From Prosapia bicincta (lineage: Eukaryota; Arthropoda; Insecta; Hemiptera; Cercopidae), in assembly GCA_036971475.1 (NCBI GenBank), contig JBAIZL010000002.1:349756582-349820581 (forward strand): DNA of 64,000 bases, written 5' to 3'. Position numbers and translations under genes: made by a program. Positions 36,711-49,299 of the stretch are shown here, in pieces. A model generated the notes under the pieces. That model was not told the DNA's origin and searched no databases. It saw only the letters and a list, made by a program, of their open reading frames with translations. How positions within the stretch are numbered: the first letter of the stretch is position 1; the number at the start of each line of letters is the position of its first letter.

Positions 36711-36952
36711 CAATAGTGTTTCTTAACATAAATAAATGAAACCTCTATACCTCAAATGACATTTTTCATTTATTTAAAACCTTATGTATATCCTAATTGC
36801 ATAGTAACTATCCTCAAAGGTATTTACAATATTTTTTTTTAATTACCTCTAAAGGTGATTGCTGTACAATCGAAATGTAGATAATAAAAGAAAAAAATCA
36901 TTTATGGTATAGAGGTTTTATTTATTTACAATAAACATTTCGCTACAGTTGT
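36711..36952. mobile_element. MITE-like element
   Basis: Inverted ends read TAAATAAATGAAACCTCTATACC at about 36730 and, reverse-complemented, TAAATAAATAAAACCTCTATACC at about 36930. The outer right end is CAACTGTAGCGAAATG. A single similar end recurs at 55179-55236. No coding capacity, so it is probably a non-autonomous DNA element. Confidence 0.6.
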
Positions 36953-37079
36953 TTTATACAGTAATAGAGTCCCTTACTTTCAATGTAACATTACTCTGAC
37001 ACTAACTATAAAAGATTGTTAATTGATGAAAGATAAAACAATCTCTTCAAATTATAATAACCTCTGTTTAGTTAGTTAG

Positions 37080-37278
37080 ACGCCAATAAGATACATACAT
37101 ATATACATCGGTTTTTGAACCATCCTAAGCCACTGGGGCAGAGTCCTGTTAATAGATCTATTCCAAACCTCAAACGAACCATCCTGGGATTATGTCAAAC
37201 AATTTCATAAATTTTTGTTCAGAGGTTTAGGCGTGTATAACATACATACATATATACATAGATACAAACATTCATTTA
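37080..37278 (+). mobile_element. LINE- or SINE-type 3' tail fragment
   Basis: CCAAACCTCAAACGAACCATC, then TTTTTGTTCAGAGGTTTAGGCGTG and CATACATACATATATACATA runs, resemble LINE 3' ends with microsatellite tails. It leads into a (TA)n tract. Confidence 0.4.
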
Positions 37279-37279
37279 C

Positions 37280-37331
<52 letters not shown>

Positions 37332-37345
37332 TATACAAACGTTCA

Positions 37346-37433
<88 letters not shown>
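37279..37433. repeat. Two (TA)n microsatellites
   Basis: TA arrays at about 37279-37328 and 37358-37433 are separated by a short TTATTTATACAAACG segment. That segment repeats just after the second array. Confidence 0.95.
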
Positions 37434-37435
<2 letters not shown>

Positions 37436-37659
37436 CTTTACAAACGTTAATTCTAACTGTATCAAAACTCCAGGGTCTACAGAATATTCCAAAATACATA
37501 CCAGAAATTCCATTCATACCTCCCAAAATGTATATTTTGAATGTATTTGTAAGTAAAATAAAACACAAACTCTTTTCTACAAACACTGCAAAATAGCAAC
37601 GGTTACTCCAAATCAAGCTAAGCAAGTGTGGCCGAATAGCCTGGCCTACCCTTTTTTTA

Positions 37660-38660
37660 AAAAATAATAACTTTATAGCTACATACTACTTTTGATAGGT
37701 ATAAAATAAATAATGAGTTACAATACCAGTTGCCTACAACTAAAGAAATACCAGGGCGATTTCTTCAAAATCATCCGTTTTATGTTTGAAACGCGAACAA
37801 CTAAAGTTAATCTATAAGATTTAAATCATAATATGATTTGTGTTTAAAATCTTCATACGGTTTAATATGATTTTCAAAACGTATACAATTCTAACACGAT
37901 GTTTAAAAATGTATGAAATTACCGATTGCATGTATTTAAAGCTTGGAGCCTCTTTTCTAAAACAGTTTCACTTTCGATTAAAACTACTAAAACATCATTA
38001 TAACTCAGGACTTGTTTAAAAGTAGTTTGTTTAAAAACGTGGGTGGTCATTTTAGGGTAATTGTGGAGATAGTAGTGATAAAACTAACTTCGCTACCTTT
38101 TTTTACCAACTGGGGATGACACTGGACATGCCGTAATATTAGTACACTCACAGCACCTGAAAACTCTATTTAATCCCGTGGTGAAATAAATACAGAATCT
38201 TACTGTTATGTGTTACGCAATCATTATTAATTTGTTGAGCCTAGTTTTGACATTTTGACCTAATCCTAAAAGTGAAAACGATGGTAAGCCAAGCGGATTT
38301 CGCTAACTTTGAAACAGATCCACCAATATCTATTTGTATTGTTTTATTATTTAAATGTCTTCACCGATTAATATAAAATAATACGTAAATTTATTTTAGG
38401 AAAACCTTTGAAAAAAAACTATTACCCTATTTAAATTACCCTCCATGATTTCTTTGTTATTCTACAACTCACAATATGTCAAGGTTCAGTTTTATCAGAG
38501 AAGGACGTATAGATATAAACAACATTTTTCTCTTTTCTGTTAGTGGGAAATATTTATACAGTAGCCTTGGTTATGTAAGGAGGGGCTCAGTAAAGTGGTA
38601 TTATACTACTACTTAGTTGCCACAATTCATCCTTTCATATGTGAAAAATACTCTAGGCAT
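37660..38660 (+). repeat. Direct duplication, copy 2
   Basis: Partner of 34990-36060. It carries extra AT-rich sequence near 37815-37880 and lacks the extra 130 bp of copy 1. Confidence 0.7.
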
Positions 38661-40147
38661 TTGTATAAATATTTTTGCATATTTCCAAGACAAAAAGCGC
38701 TTAAAAAGTTACCGCTCACAGTTAGAATAAAATTAATTTTTGCTAACTTTCAAAGTACAAGCTGCAGTTTAAGAGTTCCGGGCAAACTCAAGATACTTTT
38801 GGAATGCGTTGAGCGTTCAAAGAAATGGAAAACGAGTAATATAAGTCCGGGGAGAGTGGGAAATGTATATTGTTTTCTTGTAGCACCTGCTCTACACTTG
38901 GCTAGGACAGGGAGGGTACACACACATTTATGTAGGTGCTATGCTAAAAGACGTCACTTTACCAAATCATCTGAGTTATTAACTTCTTTTTAGAGGCCAG
39001 TTTAATTGAAAATTATTTTAACAATTATAAATGGATATTTGTACTCATAGATACAAGTGCAGTAGGCTTATTCTTTCAGGTATTTATTTCCCGTTCCCAC
39101 GTAATCGATTTTAGGAAAAACATTTATACCGGATGTGATGCAGAAAAACATGAGGAATACGAAAAAAATTATAAAAACTTTCGCACTAACTCTAAAAATT
39201 AAAAATTCTGGAAAATAACAAGTCCTTCTCCCTCCACAATACACCTGAAACGTTACAAATTTAAACATTTTGGCTTTACTTGTTTGACGTGGTAACTCGC
39301 AAAATCCCTCAAAATGTAACTAAACTTGCTAGTAACTCCCAAAACATTTCAAATTTTGAAACAAATCCACTTTAACACTACAATTCTAGACTGCTTTACG
39401 TAGTAAGTTCTATCGATTTAGTGCCAAAGTTACAAATAAAAGGTGTTTAACTGTTCATCAACGCAATATTTTCTGTTTTGTGCTTGAAATAGGGATTCTA
39501 AGTGTTTGTTTCGATCTGTTGAGCAATTATCGCAAAAAATAAGATATGTGTGCGAATTTTATGATATGCGTCACTGTCTATAATTTGTGTGACGGGTGCA
39601 GTGGTTCAAATAGTGCTTTCTTAAAGTTGATTTTTATAAATTTAATTTGTAATTTTTTTGGAGTCAACAGTAAGTTTCATTACATTTCGAGGCATTTTAC
39701 GAGCTATTACGTCAAAAAAAAAAATAAATAAAACTAAAGCAGTAAATTAATAACTTTTTACGCGTGACGTGGAAGGGGTGAGTTTCTATTTTCTATTTTT
39801 TTAAAATTATGTAGCGTAAGCGGAAGTTTTATACAGATTTGTTTGTATTCCTTATGACTCTCTGCATCGCCCGGTATTATTGTTTTTGCTAAAATCGTTT
39901 ACGTAGGAACGGGAAATAAACACGTTCTTTCCAAAAACTACATTGGCTACTATCATCATCGTATTTAACATAGACCTTAGGCGCACATCACAACAATGTA
40001 TTTTTTTACATACGAAAATAATTTTTACTTATCTGATCGTGTCACGTAATCCTATTTTTTTTAATTTAAAAAATACGTTACTATTATTTTTAATCATTGT
40101 TAAAAGCTTAGCAGAAGTTAGCTGAGTATAACGGACATGACAAATTA
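38661..40147. other. Anonymous DNA
   Basis: A 132-codon plus-strand frame at 38595-38993 begins inside the duplicated block and shows no recognisable domain. I do not call it a gene. Confidence 0.35.
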
Positions 40148-40260
40148 TCTACAGTGGAACCTCTCTAGTTCGTCAAGTTCGGGACCGAGGGGTGACGAAT
40201 TCGAGAAAAATAAGAATTACGGAGGTCGTGAAATTAGCATGTAATTGTGGGTAAACGTAG
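40148..40260 (+). mobile_element. Tigger/pogo-like element end
   Basis: CAGTGGAACCTCTCTAGTTC, then GGGACCGAGGGGTGACGAATTCGAG, is the usual form of a Tigger-type terminus. No opposite end was found within 1 kb, so it is probably a fragment. Confidence 0.5.
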
Positions 40261-41484
40261 CACATAAATACGTAAATAGGAATGTAATGTAATAAATGTT
40301 GTAGTTACATGATTTATGTTGGCCGAAAAACCCATCAACACTATTACACAACACTATAAAAACATTAGTAACACAAATAGGGTACGTTACTGTATTGTAA
40401 TAAGAAATTAAAACATATTACAGTACCTTGTAAGAGTAGCAGGAAGAGAAACAATAGCAAGAAAAATACGGTATATTACATCTACTTAAGTTTTAGTATT
40501 TAAAAAATCCGTCATAAAGTATAAGTAAGAGCAAGATCCATAAATCAGTTTAAAAGTGGTATATCTATTCTACAAACACAAGGAATTGACGTTTCTCGAC
40601 GATTTGATAAATCTATATCTTCTAATCACAATATCCGTCACGATATATTAACACTAATCCATTTCACCAAATTGTTATTAAATTTTAAAAATATTAAATA
40701 AGTGCCACAAGGCACACAGAAATTCTTTCTTGGGAAGGAACTGAAGTACCGGGGGACTAATTTATACTAACAAGTCAACATTTTGAAAATTACACATTTT
40801 ATGTAATTGTAAAGCCTAGAGTGAGACATGAGTTGAAAAAATGAGAGAAATAAATTTGTTACTAATTATAACATTACAAACTTAAAGAGTACTCGATGAA
40901 TTTTAAATTTAAGTATACGTATTTATCTATATGGGTGATATTTATTTACAAAATTAGACTAAAGACTTGCATGTATAGTGCGAACCATTTTACCGTGCAC
41001 TTGGCCTTGAGAGATTGCGATGGGCGAGACGGGAGATGGAGGGGTGCTTTGAGTCTGTTTAAATACTTTCCTGCAACCATGATAAGGATTGTTAAAACAC
41101 TGACTTATCGATAATAGATAAAAATTCGATGAGCAATTAGCTTCGGTATGAAATAGTAAATAATCTATTTTTAGTGGCCGATAAATGATTATGCCAATCC
41201 TTTTGGAGGTAGGGGTTTGCCCTAAAAAAACCCTCTCTATATCCATGAATAAGTGTAACACATACACTGATAAAAAATAAACCTTTTAGGTAAAAATTAC
41301 ATTTTTTCTTTAATTACGAATCTAATATTTTTGCTGCATATTTTTACACTCTTAACTCAAAAAATTTCCTAAACGTTAAACTTAGGTGCACTGTTTTTTG
41401 TATAAGGACTGCATTTTCATAATTCAGATGTCCCATTCTAAATTCGGACTGCATTAAATCTACTTTTAGGAAAGTGTATATTTT

Positions 41485-41486
<2 letters not shown>
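40261..41486. other. Anonymous DNA
   Basis: Nothing recognised. 41010-41080 is GC-richer but without a meaningful frame. Confidence 0.35.

Positions 41487-41521
<35 letters not shown>
41487..41521. repeat. (CA)n microsatellite
   Basis: About 17 uninterrupted CA units. Confidence 0.97.
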
Positions 41522-41523
<2 letters not shown>

Positions 41524-41952
41524 GTAAAGGCGAAGGAATTGGGTTAAATATGACTCCAGAGTTTAATCATTAAGCACTGGATTACCGATACCCATATGCA
41601 AAGTTTTTTTTTAATACATCGTAAGTACATATGGGCGTGAACACTGCAATGTTATGAAAAATTATATTAATGTACAATGGAAACAAATAATGTATCTCAA
41701 TGTCGCAGTTAAAATTCTTGGTGGAACCTAGAAACAGATTGTTTCCTACGCATATTGACGCAATAGTTGAACAACCTAATCAGTTTGTTCTATAATAGCC
41801 AAACCGGTGACGTAGTTTAAGAAACGTCACCTTAAATTGATTCCTTAACGTTTTAAAAACCTTATATTTCTGTGATATTAAACATGAATTATTCTATTGA
41901 GGGTTGGAAAACCATTAACCCACTGAATATCTGACTCCTCTCTGGAATCGAC

Positions 41953-42047
41953 CTAAACTAGTCTCTCATTTTTGATATCACGCCGAGAAACGTTTGCCGG
42001 AACCATGTACGTCAGCACTGAGGCTGTCTTTAGCTCAAGAGGTCCGC
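41953..42047 (-). other. Exon-like patch C
   Basis: Open minus-strand stretch after a plausible acceptor (pyrimidine-rich run ending TTTCAG at 42048). It encodes GGPLELKTASVLTYMVPANV and then SRRDIKNERL. Possible donor GT near 41959. No family recognised; it may be chance. Confidence 0.2.
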
Positions 42048-42559
42048 CTGAAATTTGCAGATATGAACAGATATAATGTACTGACTTCGGGTAGAAATTA
42101 ATCCTATATTACTCATTGCAATATCTTCTTTCAGATTCACAACAAAGTTTTATTATTTTTTTCACGGTTTCTTTGAGCCAACAGTCTATGATATATGGAT
42201 TCACAGTCTCTACCTCTGTCATATGCAATACTCGACATCAAAATATTTGTAATCTGGTAATCCTTGTCTAAGATTAAATGCAGATGCCGAATACTCTATT
42301 TACGCCCTGAGAGCAGTTGAGCAAGACAAAATGTTACCTCTCTGAAACTGAGTCTGAGCCGAGCTTTCTTAGACAAACATCAGCATAAAAGATACATCAG
42401 TTATATTTTTAAAAAATAATTAAATAATTGGTAGGAATAAAAAATTAAAAGTCTTTATATTACACTCGCTAGGTTTAAACTTTGTAGAAATAAAACGACT
42501 GGTTTGCGAGTCAAGCAGTCATTTTAGAGTTATTTATTGTAATCATACTGAATTCAATG

Positions 42560-42690
42560 AATAAATTATAAGTAATTACTGCATGAGTGAAAGTTTTAGA
42601 CTTAATTTAAAGAATTGTTTAGAAACGCATCAGCAAGTAAGTTGAAGGTTTCTACTCAGTTACGTAGTAATTACTTTTAATAAATAACTT
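42560..42690. mobile_element. Small inverted-repeat element
   Basis: AAGTAATTACT at about 42570 faces AGTAATTACTT at about 42667. The core GAAACGCATCAGCAAGTAAG and the stretch ACTCAGTTACGTAGT resemble those of the element at 52225-52357, so they are probably one MITE family. Confidence 0.5.
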
Positions 42691-43369
42691 CATTGATGCA
42701 TGTTAAAGGTTAGAACTTTTGATGCAAAAAAGAGGTTTTTCAGGTTCTGATTTAGGTAACTTCAGTCTCAAGACCCTCTGTGAAGCTATAACAAGTTGCT
42801 TTATTTTTTTAGCAACAAACCAATACTAATACTAATTCAAGGAAATATTAAGCTGAGTAAGGTAGAAGTAGTAGTCTTGTACATTTAGTTATGCTTGGAT
42901 ACTTGGTTTAAACTTTTTTACAAACCTTATTCATTATACCATTAAAACTAAAAAACGTTTAAAGTGACTTGTCATTTGTCATTTCTGCACGTTCGTCTTG
43001 GTACTACATATTTAAAATAACAGGTAAATCAACTAACACTTATTGCATCATTCAAGTCGGATGATCTTTTGCGTTAATTAGCTGATCATAATTTTAGATA
43101 ATCGACAATAACCAATATTACTAATTTTATATATTTGGAGACAACAGAACTTTTCAAAATTATATGTAAATATTTATCTGACACAATTAAATAGAAAATT
43201 AATGAAACAGCATATCTTCGATTTTGTAATGGCTTATTCCTTGTAGGTATTTATTTAATATAGGCTATCTAGTTTTTCCAAAGATATCAACAAAATATCT
43301 CAGAAATGGCTAATGACTGTTAACAAGTTTTTCATTTAACGTTTATTTTGTAACAAATCACTTAGACTA
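42691..43369. other. Anonymous DNA
   Basis: Nothing recognised. Confidence 0.35.
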
Positions 43370-43557
43370 TCAAATGGTTCCATAAGTCTTTTCAAACAGT
43401 TTCCTATTAGGAGCCACCTTTTTTTCAAGTCGGACACCATAATTCCAGTTTCCTTTCCCAGTCAGGGTGAAGTATAAATCTCTCATGGTCTTACTTTTGT
43501 TCTTCATGAAATAACTTGCAAAGAGTTTCACATTTGCAACTTCCTTTAACCATAGAA
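43370..43557 (-). other. Exon-like patch A
   Basis: After an acceptor-like CAG (43558-43560) the minus strand stays open to a TGA at 43370. It encodes LWLKEVANVKLFASYFMKNK, then SKTMRDLYFTLTGKGNWNYG and VRLEKKVAPNRKLF. Composition and third-base use look more protein-like than the neighbouring DNA. A donor-like AAG|GTGGCT at 43417 would give a 140-bp exon. I do not recognise the family, and a decayed element or chance cannot be ruled out. Confidence 0.3.
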
Positions 43558-43735
43558 CTGGCCATTATGTCATATAAACCATTAATCCAAAATAGAAAAT
43601 ATTTATATGAAAAGCAACAAAACTATACTGATCTGGCTTTATGACTGATGTGTAAGTTTTTTTTTAATCATAAATAATATAGCATTAGATTAATACATAC
43701 TGCATTTCATATCATACCATTGTTTTTGGTATGAA

Positions 43736-43865
43736 CTAGATGCAGTTAATGAAAGCTTTCCCATCTGAAAACTTTGAACCTACATCGATTTGAATGAACA
43801 TTGGTGAGTAATCAGAGGTTGCCTGGAGGATCAAAAGTGACACAGTGCTGACTTGCGCATTTACG
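43736..43865 (-). other. Exon-like patch B
   Basis: Follows a CTCCAG acceptor-like site at 43866. The frame encodes VNAQVSTVSLLILQATSDYS, then PMFIQIDVGSKFSDGKAF, and stops at a TAG at 43736. It lies upstream of patch A on the same strand, as a preceding exon would. No family recognised. Confidence 0.25.
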
Positions 43866-45007
43866 CTGGAGGTGAATTTTATCAAAATTAAACCCAGAAA
43901 TCGAAAGAGGGACAAATTATAAGCACTATTTTATGAAGTTTTTGTGTCAAGTAAGTTATTATTGGTTGAAAATGTTGATTTTTGTGAAAAACTGCATGTT
44001 TTAAAACAGTTTTCAAAAATAACTCCAAAACTATTTGTACTTTGAAAAATTTTACTTCTTTTTCATTTAAAAGCTTGCAGGTGTGGGTTACATCTGTTTT
44101 TAGTTTTGAGGAAGTAATCAATACATTACTAATTTTACCAGATGTGCTGATCTAGAAAACAAAAACAAGTTTTGTTTAAGTTACAGTTTCAGTGAATGTT
44201 AAGCAATGTAGCAGCAAATTGATGCTTTATAAATTACAACTATTACCATCTCAATAAGCGATAAAAGCAAAATTTCTTCACCGCCGGCATTAATAATATT
44301 AATACATTTTATAAAAAAAATACTTCATTTAAAACAGGCAATATGTGTTTTTAGGGACTAAGTTTTGGTTGGAAATCACACAATGCACACAAAGCAATTT
44401 TGGATTCTCATAGTTAATTATTTTAAGGATTCACTTTTTGCCCTATGTATTAGGAGCAACAACTCCAGCTCAAGATATTATTGAAATATTGAATAATGTT
44501 TTACTTAGTGGCATACAAGTAGCTTTAAGATTTTTGTCACTTTTCTAGTAACATTTTAAGAAGTGCTGATCTTGATGATGATTAATATATTCTATACTCT
44601 ATAATACGACTTTACACAGAACTAGCAATGAGTAATGAAATTCGATAACTAACCTTTAGAGTACGATTAGTGGAGTTGGATTAATAACAGTTAATGGAAA
44701 TTTAAATTATACGCTTTTTTAATACATTTTTCTTGAAACATAATCGGCTAGAAAAATAAATATGAAATAAAATATATAATAATTAATTCCATCTTCATGT
44801 GAGCTACTAATTTTTAACTCAAAACAATTGTAAATATTTTACACTTGCCTGTAGTAGCACCTCTTTTATAAATGTTGAGGATGACCGTTCCAAGAGATGT
44901 GTCCCATTGCCAACTCAGACCGTAACTCAATTATAAACTCTGAAGGCAAGTATAACATATTTACGAGTGTTTTTATTATTAAATAGAGATTGTTGTAAAA
45001 CAATACA
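43866..45007. other. Anonymous AT-rich DNA
   Basis: No gene assigned. A short minus-strand open stretch at 44866-44950 is not convincing. Confidence 0.35.
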
Positions 45008-45182
45008 GAAACTGAGATATCAGCTACTAATATGGCAAAAAGAAACTGAGATATCACCTACTAATATGACAAAAAGAAACTGAGATATCAGCTACTAATA
45101 TGGCAAAAATAATCTGAGATATCAGCTACTAATATGGCTAAAAGAAACCGAGATATCAGCTACTAATATGGCAAAAAGAAGC
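45008..45182 (+). repeat. 34-bp tandem repeat, five copies
   Basis: Unit GAAACTGAGATATCAGCTAC followed by TAATATGGCAAAAA. Copies differ by one to three bases. Confidence 0.9.
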
Positions 45183-45221
45183 TACTTATACCTGGAGCTT
45201 TACCAAGGTCGCTTAGGGTTA

Positions 45222-45229
45222 TATATATA

Positions 45230-45297
<68 letters not shown>
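45222..45297. repeat. (TA)n microsatellite
   Basis: TA array of about 75 bp with one early interruption. Confidence 0.95.
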
Positions 45298-45300
<3 letters not shown>

Positions 45301-46965
45301 AATTACGCCTAATGTCAAATGTAGCAAGTGGCTAAAATAACTTATTAATATTATGTGAAGCCATTTTATGTATAAATAGATATCAACTTTTTGACTTCAC
45401 CAATTTTTGACTGACCATTAGGAAACCTAATTTTTTATATAACCAAATCTATGGTAACTAGGTACTTTCAAGGTATATTTTAATATAACTGTATAATAAT
45501 GTCGTATAACATTGTACAGTATTTTCTGAAGAAAACATGATGATAAATGTGCCTTCATAACTAAGATTATGTTTGCATTGTGATATTATTTATGAAAGTT
45601 TGAACCTTATTTATAGTTAGTGGTATTTAAAATTGCTTAATTTTTGTTTAAAAAGTATTTTTGAGTAAAATATTGCAATGTAATAACCCCTTCCATACAT
45701 AAATTGATCGTACTTTGCACTTTTGCCTGTGTATACTAGCTGTTGTGTGTAGACCTTAGAAGAGAGTACTTTGAGTGTTATAATTTATCATATTGTTTAA
45801 GGTAGAGTCAGTGGAAGGATACAATGTTGCATGGTTTTTAAACCCTAATTAAAAAAGCACCAGTTAAAAAAATAAAAAAAATATTTGAACACAGATTTCA
45901 TTATATAACCCAAAACCTTTGTAATGGAAATAGAAATAAAGTTTTATTTTATATCAAGTAAAAACATAATACAAATGCAAGCTTGACTCGTACATTGGAC
46001 GTTTCATTTCTACAAAAATAAAAATTACTTGTAATAAACGTTCATTCAGATACAGTATTTGTAAATTTTCAATTTATGGTTTCCAAAAGTTCATCATTGG
46101 ATTAAGATTATCATTTTCAATTTATCTGACAACCAGATAAATATAAACTACCTTTATATTATACTTAAAATTCCCTGTAATTAATAATTTCAGTTCCAAC
46201 AAGTCATAGGCAAAACATGTAGATATACCATCTATATAAACACAATAGAAATTAATGCATTACATTATAAATATAAAACAAATAATATTTATTGTTATGG
46301 ATACCAAAATTTCAAATTTATTGTAGTAATTACAAAATAATAAAATGTCTCTTTATTATTACTCATTTTGGATTTTGAAATATTTAATCCTGCATTCGAT
46401 ATCTTTACAAAAACCCTCGTACAATTTTACTACTTAGCAGTGATAGTTCCACAATGATTTGTTCCTAAGATACAGAATTTTACTATTGCTGTTATTTTTC
46501 ACTTTACATCTACTACACATCACTTATAGGTCAAATTCTATTTATTTAATAAAAATTATTTGGCTAAATATTTATATGATAGAACTGGTTTTTATTTTAT
46601 TATTTCCATTATTGAATGCATATTATTTAATCTATATAGTAACTGATACTATTTTTGAAATTATTTTAAATACCTAACCATAATTTACTTTAAACTATTA
46701 TTCAATTTACTAAAAACATAATGTTGATTCAATTCTTACTATTTTGCAACAAAGACTAAACGATGTAATATTTTGAAACGTAAAAATCAAAGGTGGTGGA
46801 TAGTGACGTGAACATAAAGTACTTGCCAACTAGTTATTGCCAAAAAACAACAACATTTTTGTTATTGTTACCTAGCGTTATTGTTAGTTATTACCAAATA
46901 GCAATAATAGTACTTTCAAATTGAAAAAAATCCTTGTTTTGATTTTAAATTTTATATTTGCAAAT
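45298..46965. other. Anonymous AT-rich DNA
   Basis: Nothing recognised. Confidence 0.35.
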
Positions 46966-46984
46966 ACACACACACACACACAAA

Positions 46985-47031
<47 letters not shown>
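46966..47031. repeat. (CA)n microsatellite
   Basis: Interrupted CA array of about 65 bp. Confidence 0.97.
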
Positions 47032-47437
47032 CAATAGAACTGTTTTTTCTGGAATTGATATATTCCACTCATATGTATAAGCTTGTTGTCACACAGCAAT
47101 AAAACATATTTTCTCTTACCTCGTAGTTTTCAGAATGTTAGACTCACTGTAACCATATATTATAATCAGCAAATATTTCAGAAAAACTGAAATTCATTTT
47201 AATATTATTAGAAAACTTTAACATTACAATTTAAAATGTTCAAGAAATGAACTTTCTTAATTTAAATATTTTGAAAATCAACTAATCTATTGGAATAACA
47301 TTATAAAATCTTGTGAATTTAATCATTCATGAGTTAATTGTGCCTATGTTAATGTATATGTGTTGAAGCAGTAATTGAAAGTCGAACAATTAGTTACAGA
47401 TAAAATAAATTCTATAGATTTTGCAATTACAGAATTT

Positions 47438-47568
47438 ATCACTTTTACATTAGTTTATGACTATCTGAACTTTAATATATTTTGAAAAGTTATTTTTACA
47501 TGTCTCAGTAAGTGTTTACAAATTTAAAAAATTTAAAGTTCGGATAGTCAAACTAATGTAAAAGTGAT
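47438..47568. mobile_element. Foldback element with PLE-like end sequence
   Basis: Inverted arms of about 35-38 bp: ATCACTTTTACATTAGTTTA then TGACTATCTGAACTTTAA on the left, and the reverse complement of the right arm is nearly identical. The inner part of each arm (GACTATCYGAACTTTAA) and the TGTCTCAGTAAGT core also occur at the 3' end of the Penelope-like element near 49330-49385. Confidence 0.65.
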
Positions 47569-47723
47569 TAATTAAGTTTCATCAAATGTAATGGACTACA
47601 AAATTCAAGAGGTTAAAAGAAACTTATATAATTTTCTCTGAAAGCAAGATTTCTTTCAAAAACAACCATAATCACCTAAATCAATTTGCTCTACAGCCCT
47701 TTCCCCTATAGATAATATGCAAC

Positions 47724-47940
47724 TACAGTAATACATCGACTTACACTACACCGTCTTACGCGATTCCCAAATCATGCTATTACGCGGTTTTAAATCATGC
47801 TTTAAATTATAATTGTATCTAGTCTTTGGTCAGAATTAAACATGATTCCTATGTGATTGTATGTAAAATTATACCGCAACTTACACGAATTCGGCTTACA
47901 CAGTTATCGCTTGGTCTCCTGAAGAATGTGACCCTTCTTC
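47724..47940. mobile_element. Tigger-like fragment
   Basis: CTACAGTAATACATCGACTT, then CGTCTTACGCGATTCCCAAATC at 47731-47775, is the usual Tigger-type terminal pattern. A second internal stretch (ACTTACACGAATTCGGCTTA, about 47880) is typical too. No transposase seen. Confidence 0.5.
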
Positions 47941-49299
47941 GCCCGAACATGTGTGTTTTCTTTTCAAATTTTCTTAGTATTGCAATAGTTGTTTTATTAC
48001 ATCTGATTTTTTTTGAAGTTTTAAACAAATGATCTAATTTATCGTTTTCATCCTCAATATCAGAATATTTTCTGAAACTAATTTAAAATATTATTATGAA
48101 GAATTGGATGAAGGTGTGTTTTTCATTATTTGCTTAATTGGAGGTTCTTAATTGGAGAAACTTTACAATATTTTCCTTTTTTTTTGTTCAGAAGTTAACT
48201 TATTATTTTTTTCACTTTTTTCTTAATGACAGGCATAGATTTTAATTTTAAACCAGACCTAATGATAGCTAATAACTTTTGAACAACATGGATATAATAA
48301 CATTTGTCCCTAATCATTTTGTGATTAAGGTGTTCTTTTCAAATTCACACAACAGCGTCTGATGTCACAGTATGTAGTACAACAACAGTGAAAGGTTATA
48401 GGTAAGTTAGCTTAACATCAATTTGTGTCACAGATAAGTTTGATTAAATTGTGAAGTAAAGAGATGGTAGTAACTTTTCCCTACTATTAGGGTTACTGGA
48501 GTAAGTATAATTTTCTATACCTTACTCTTGTATTTTAATGATGTGAGGCTAAACGTTATAAAATCGAGATTTTCCAAAAATCTTTTCTGCACTCGGATGT
48601 ATATATTTGAATACTGGAGGTTAGGATTTTATTTCCTGCCCTTAGTAACAGTACACAGTAAGCCTAAACACAATTTAAAGCTAAACATTAATATTTTAAA
48701 AATGTGATCTGAACTTTAAAATAAGAGTTTTTATGGATGTATCTTAATTATTTGTAATTTTTCTAAAATGAGTATTATTTCTGGTCCAGAATTTAAAAAC
48801 AAATAAAATAACCATCAAAGGTTGTAGTAATGTGAAAATTGTATACATATTCTCTCATGAGCAGTATTAAGTAAGAACAGTTATTTTGTGATAGTATACA
48901 AGAAAGAAATATCGATTGGTTGACAAAAATCTGCACTACCTGAAAAATCTTAAAATATATAACATACAATTAAATATCTGTGACAAAATTACAATTACAA
49001 AACAAAATTGCATAGAATTTGAAGAAAACACTTTAAGTTGAACAATATTATAAACCAGTAGTTTATTTTACAGATCAACAATATCAGATTTAATTAAATA
49101 TTATGATTATATAACAAGGCCTACATGTTGCAAAGGTTAACAAATATAAAACCTTGTTTAAATCAGAAAGGATAAATAAGTGCAAATGGGTTTTAGATCA
49201 TAATCAAAACTGCAACAGCACTTTAAAAAATTTTAAAATTGAAAATAAATTAATTTTCATTTTATTTTTGTAATAGTTTATATTTTTCATCAAAATATT
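47941..49299. other. Anonymous AT-rich DNA
   Basis: Nothing recognised. Confidence 0.35.

Noticed and set aside
38595..38993. 132-codon plus-strand frame
   Set aside because: Begins inside a non-coding duplicated block, and its homologue at 34990-36060 does not keep the frame. No domain seen.
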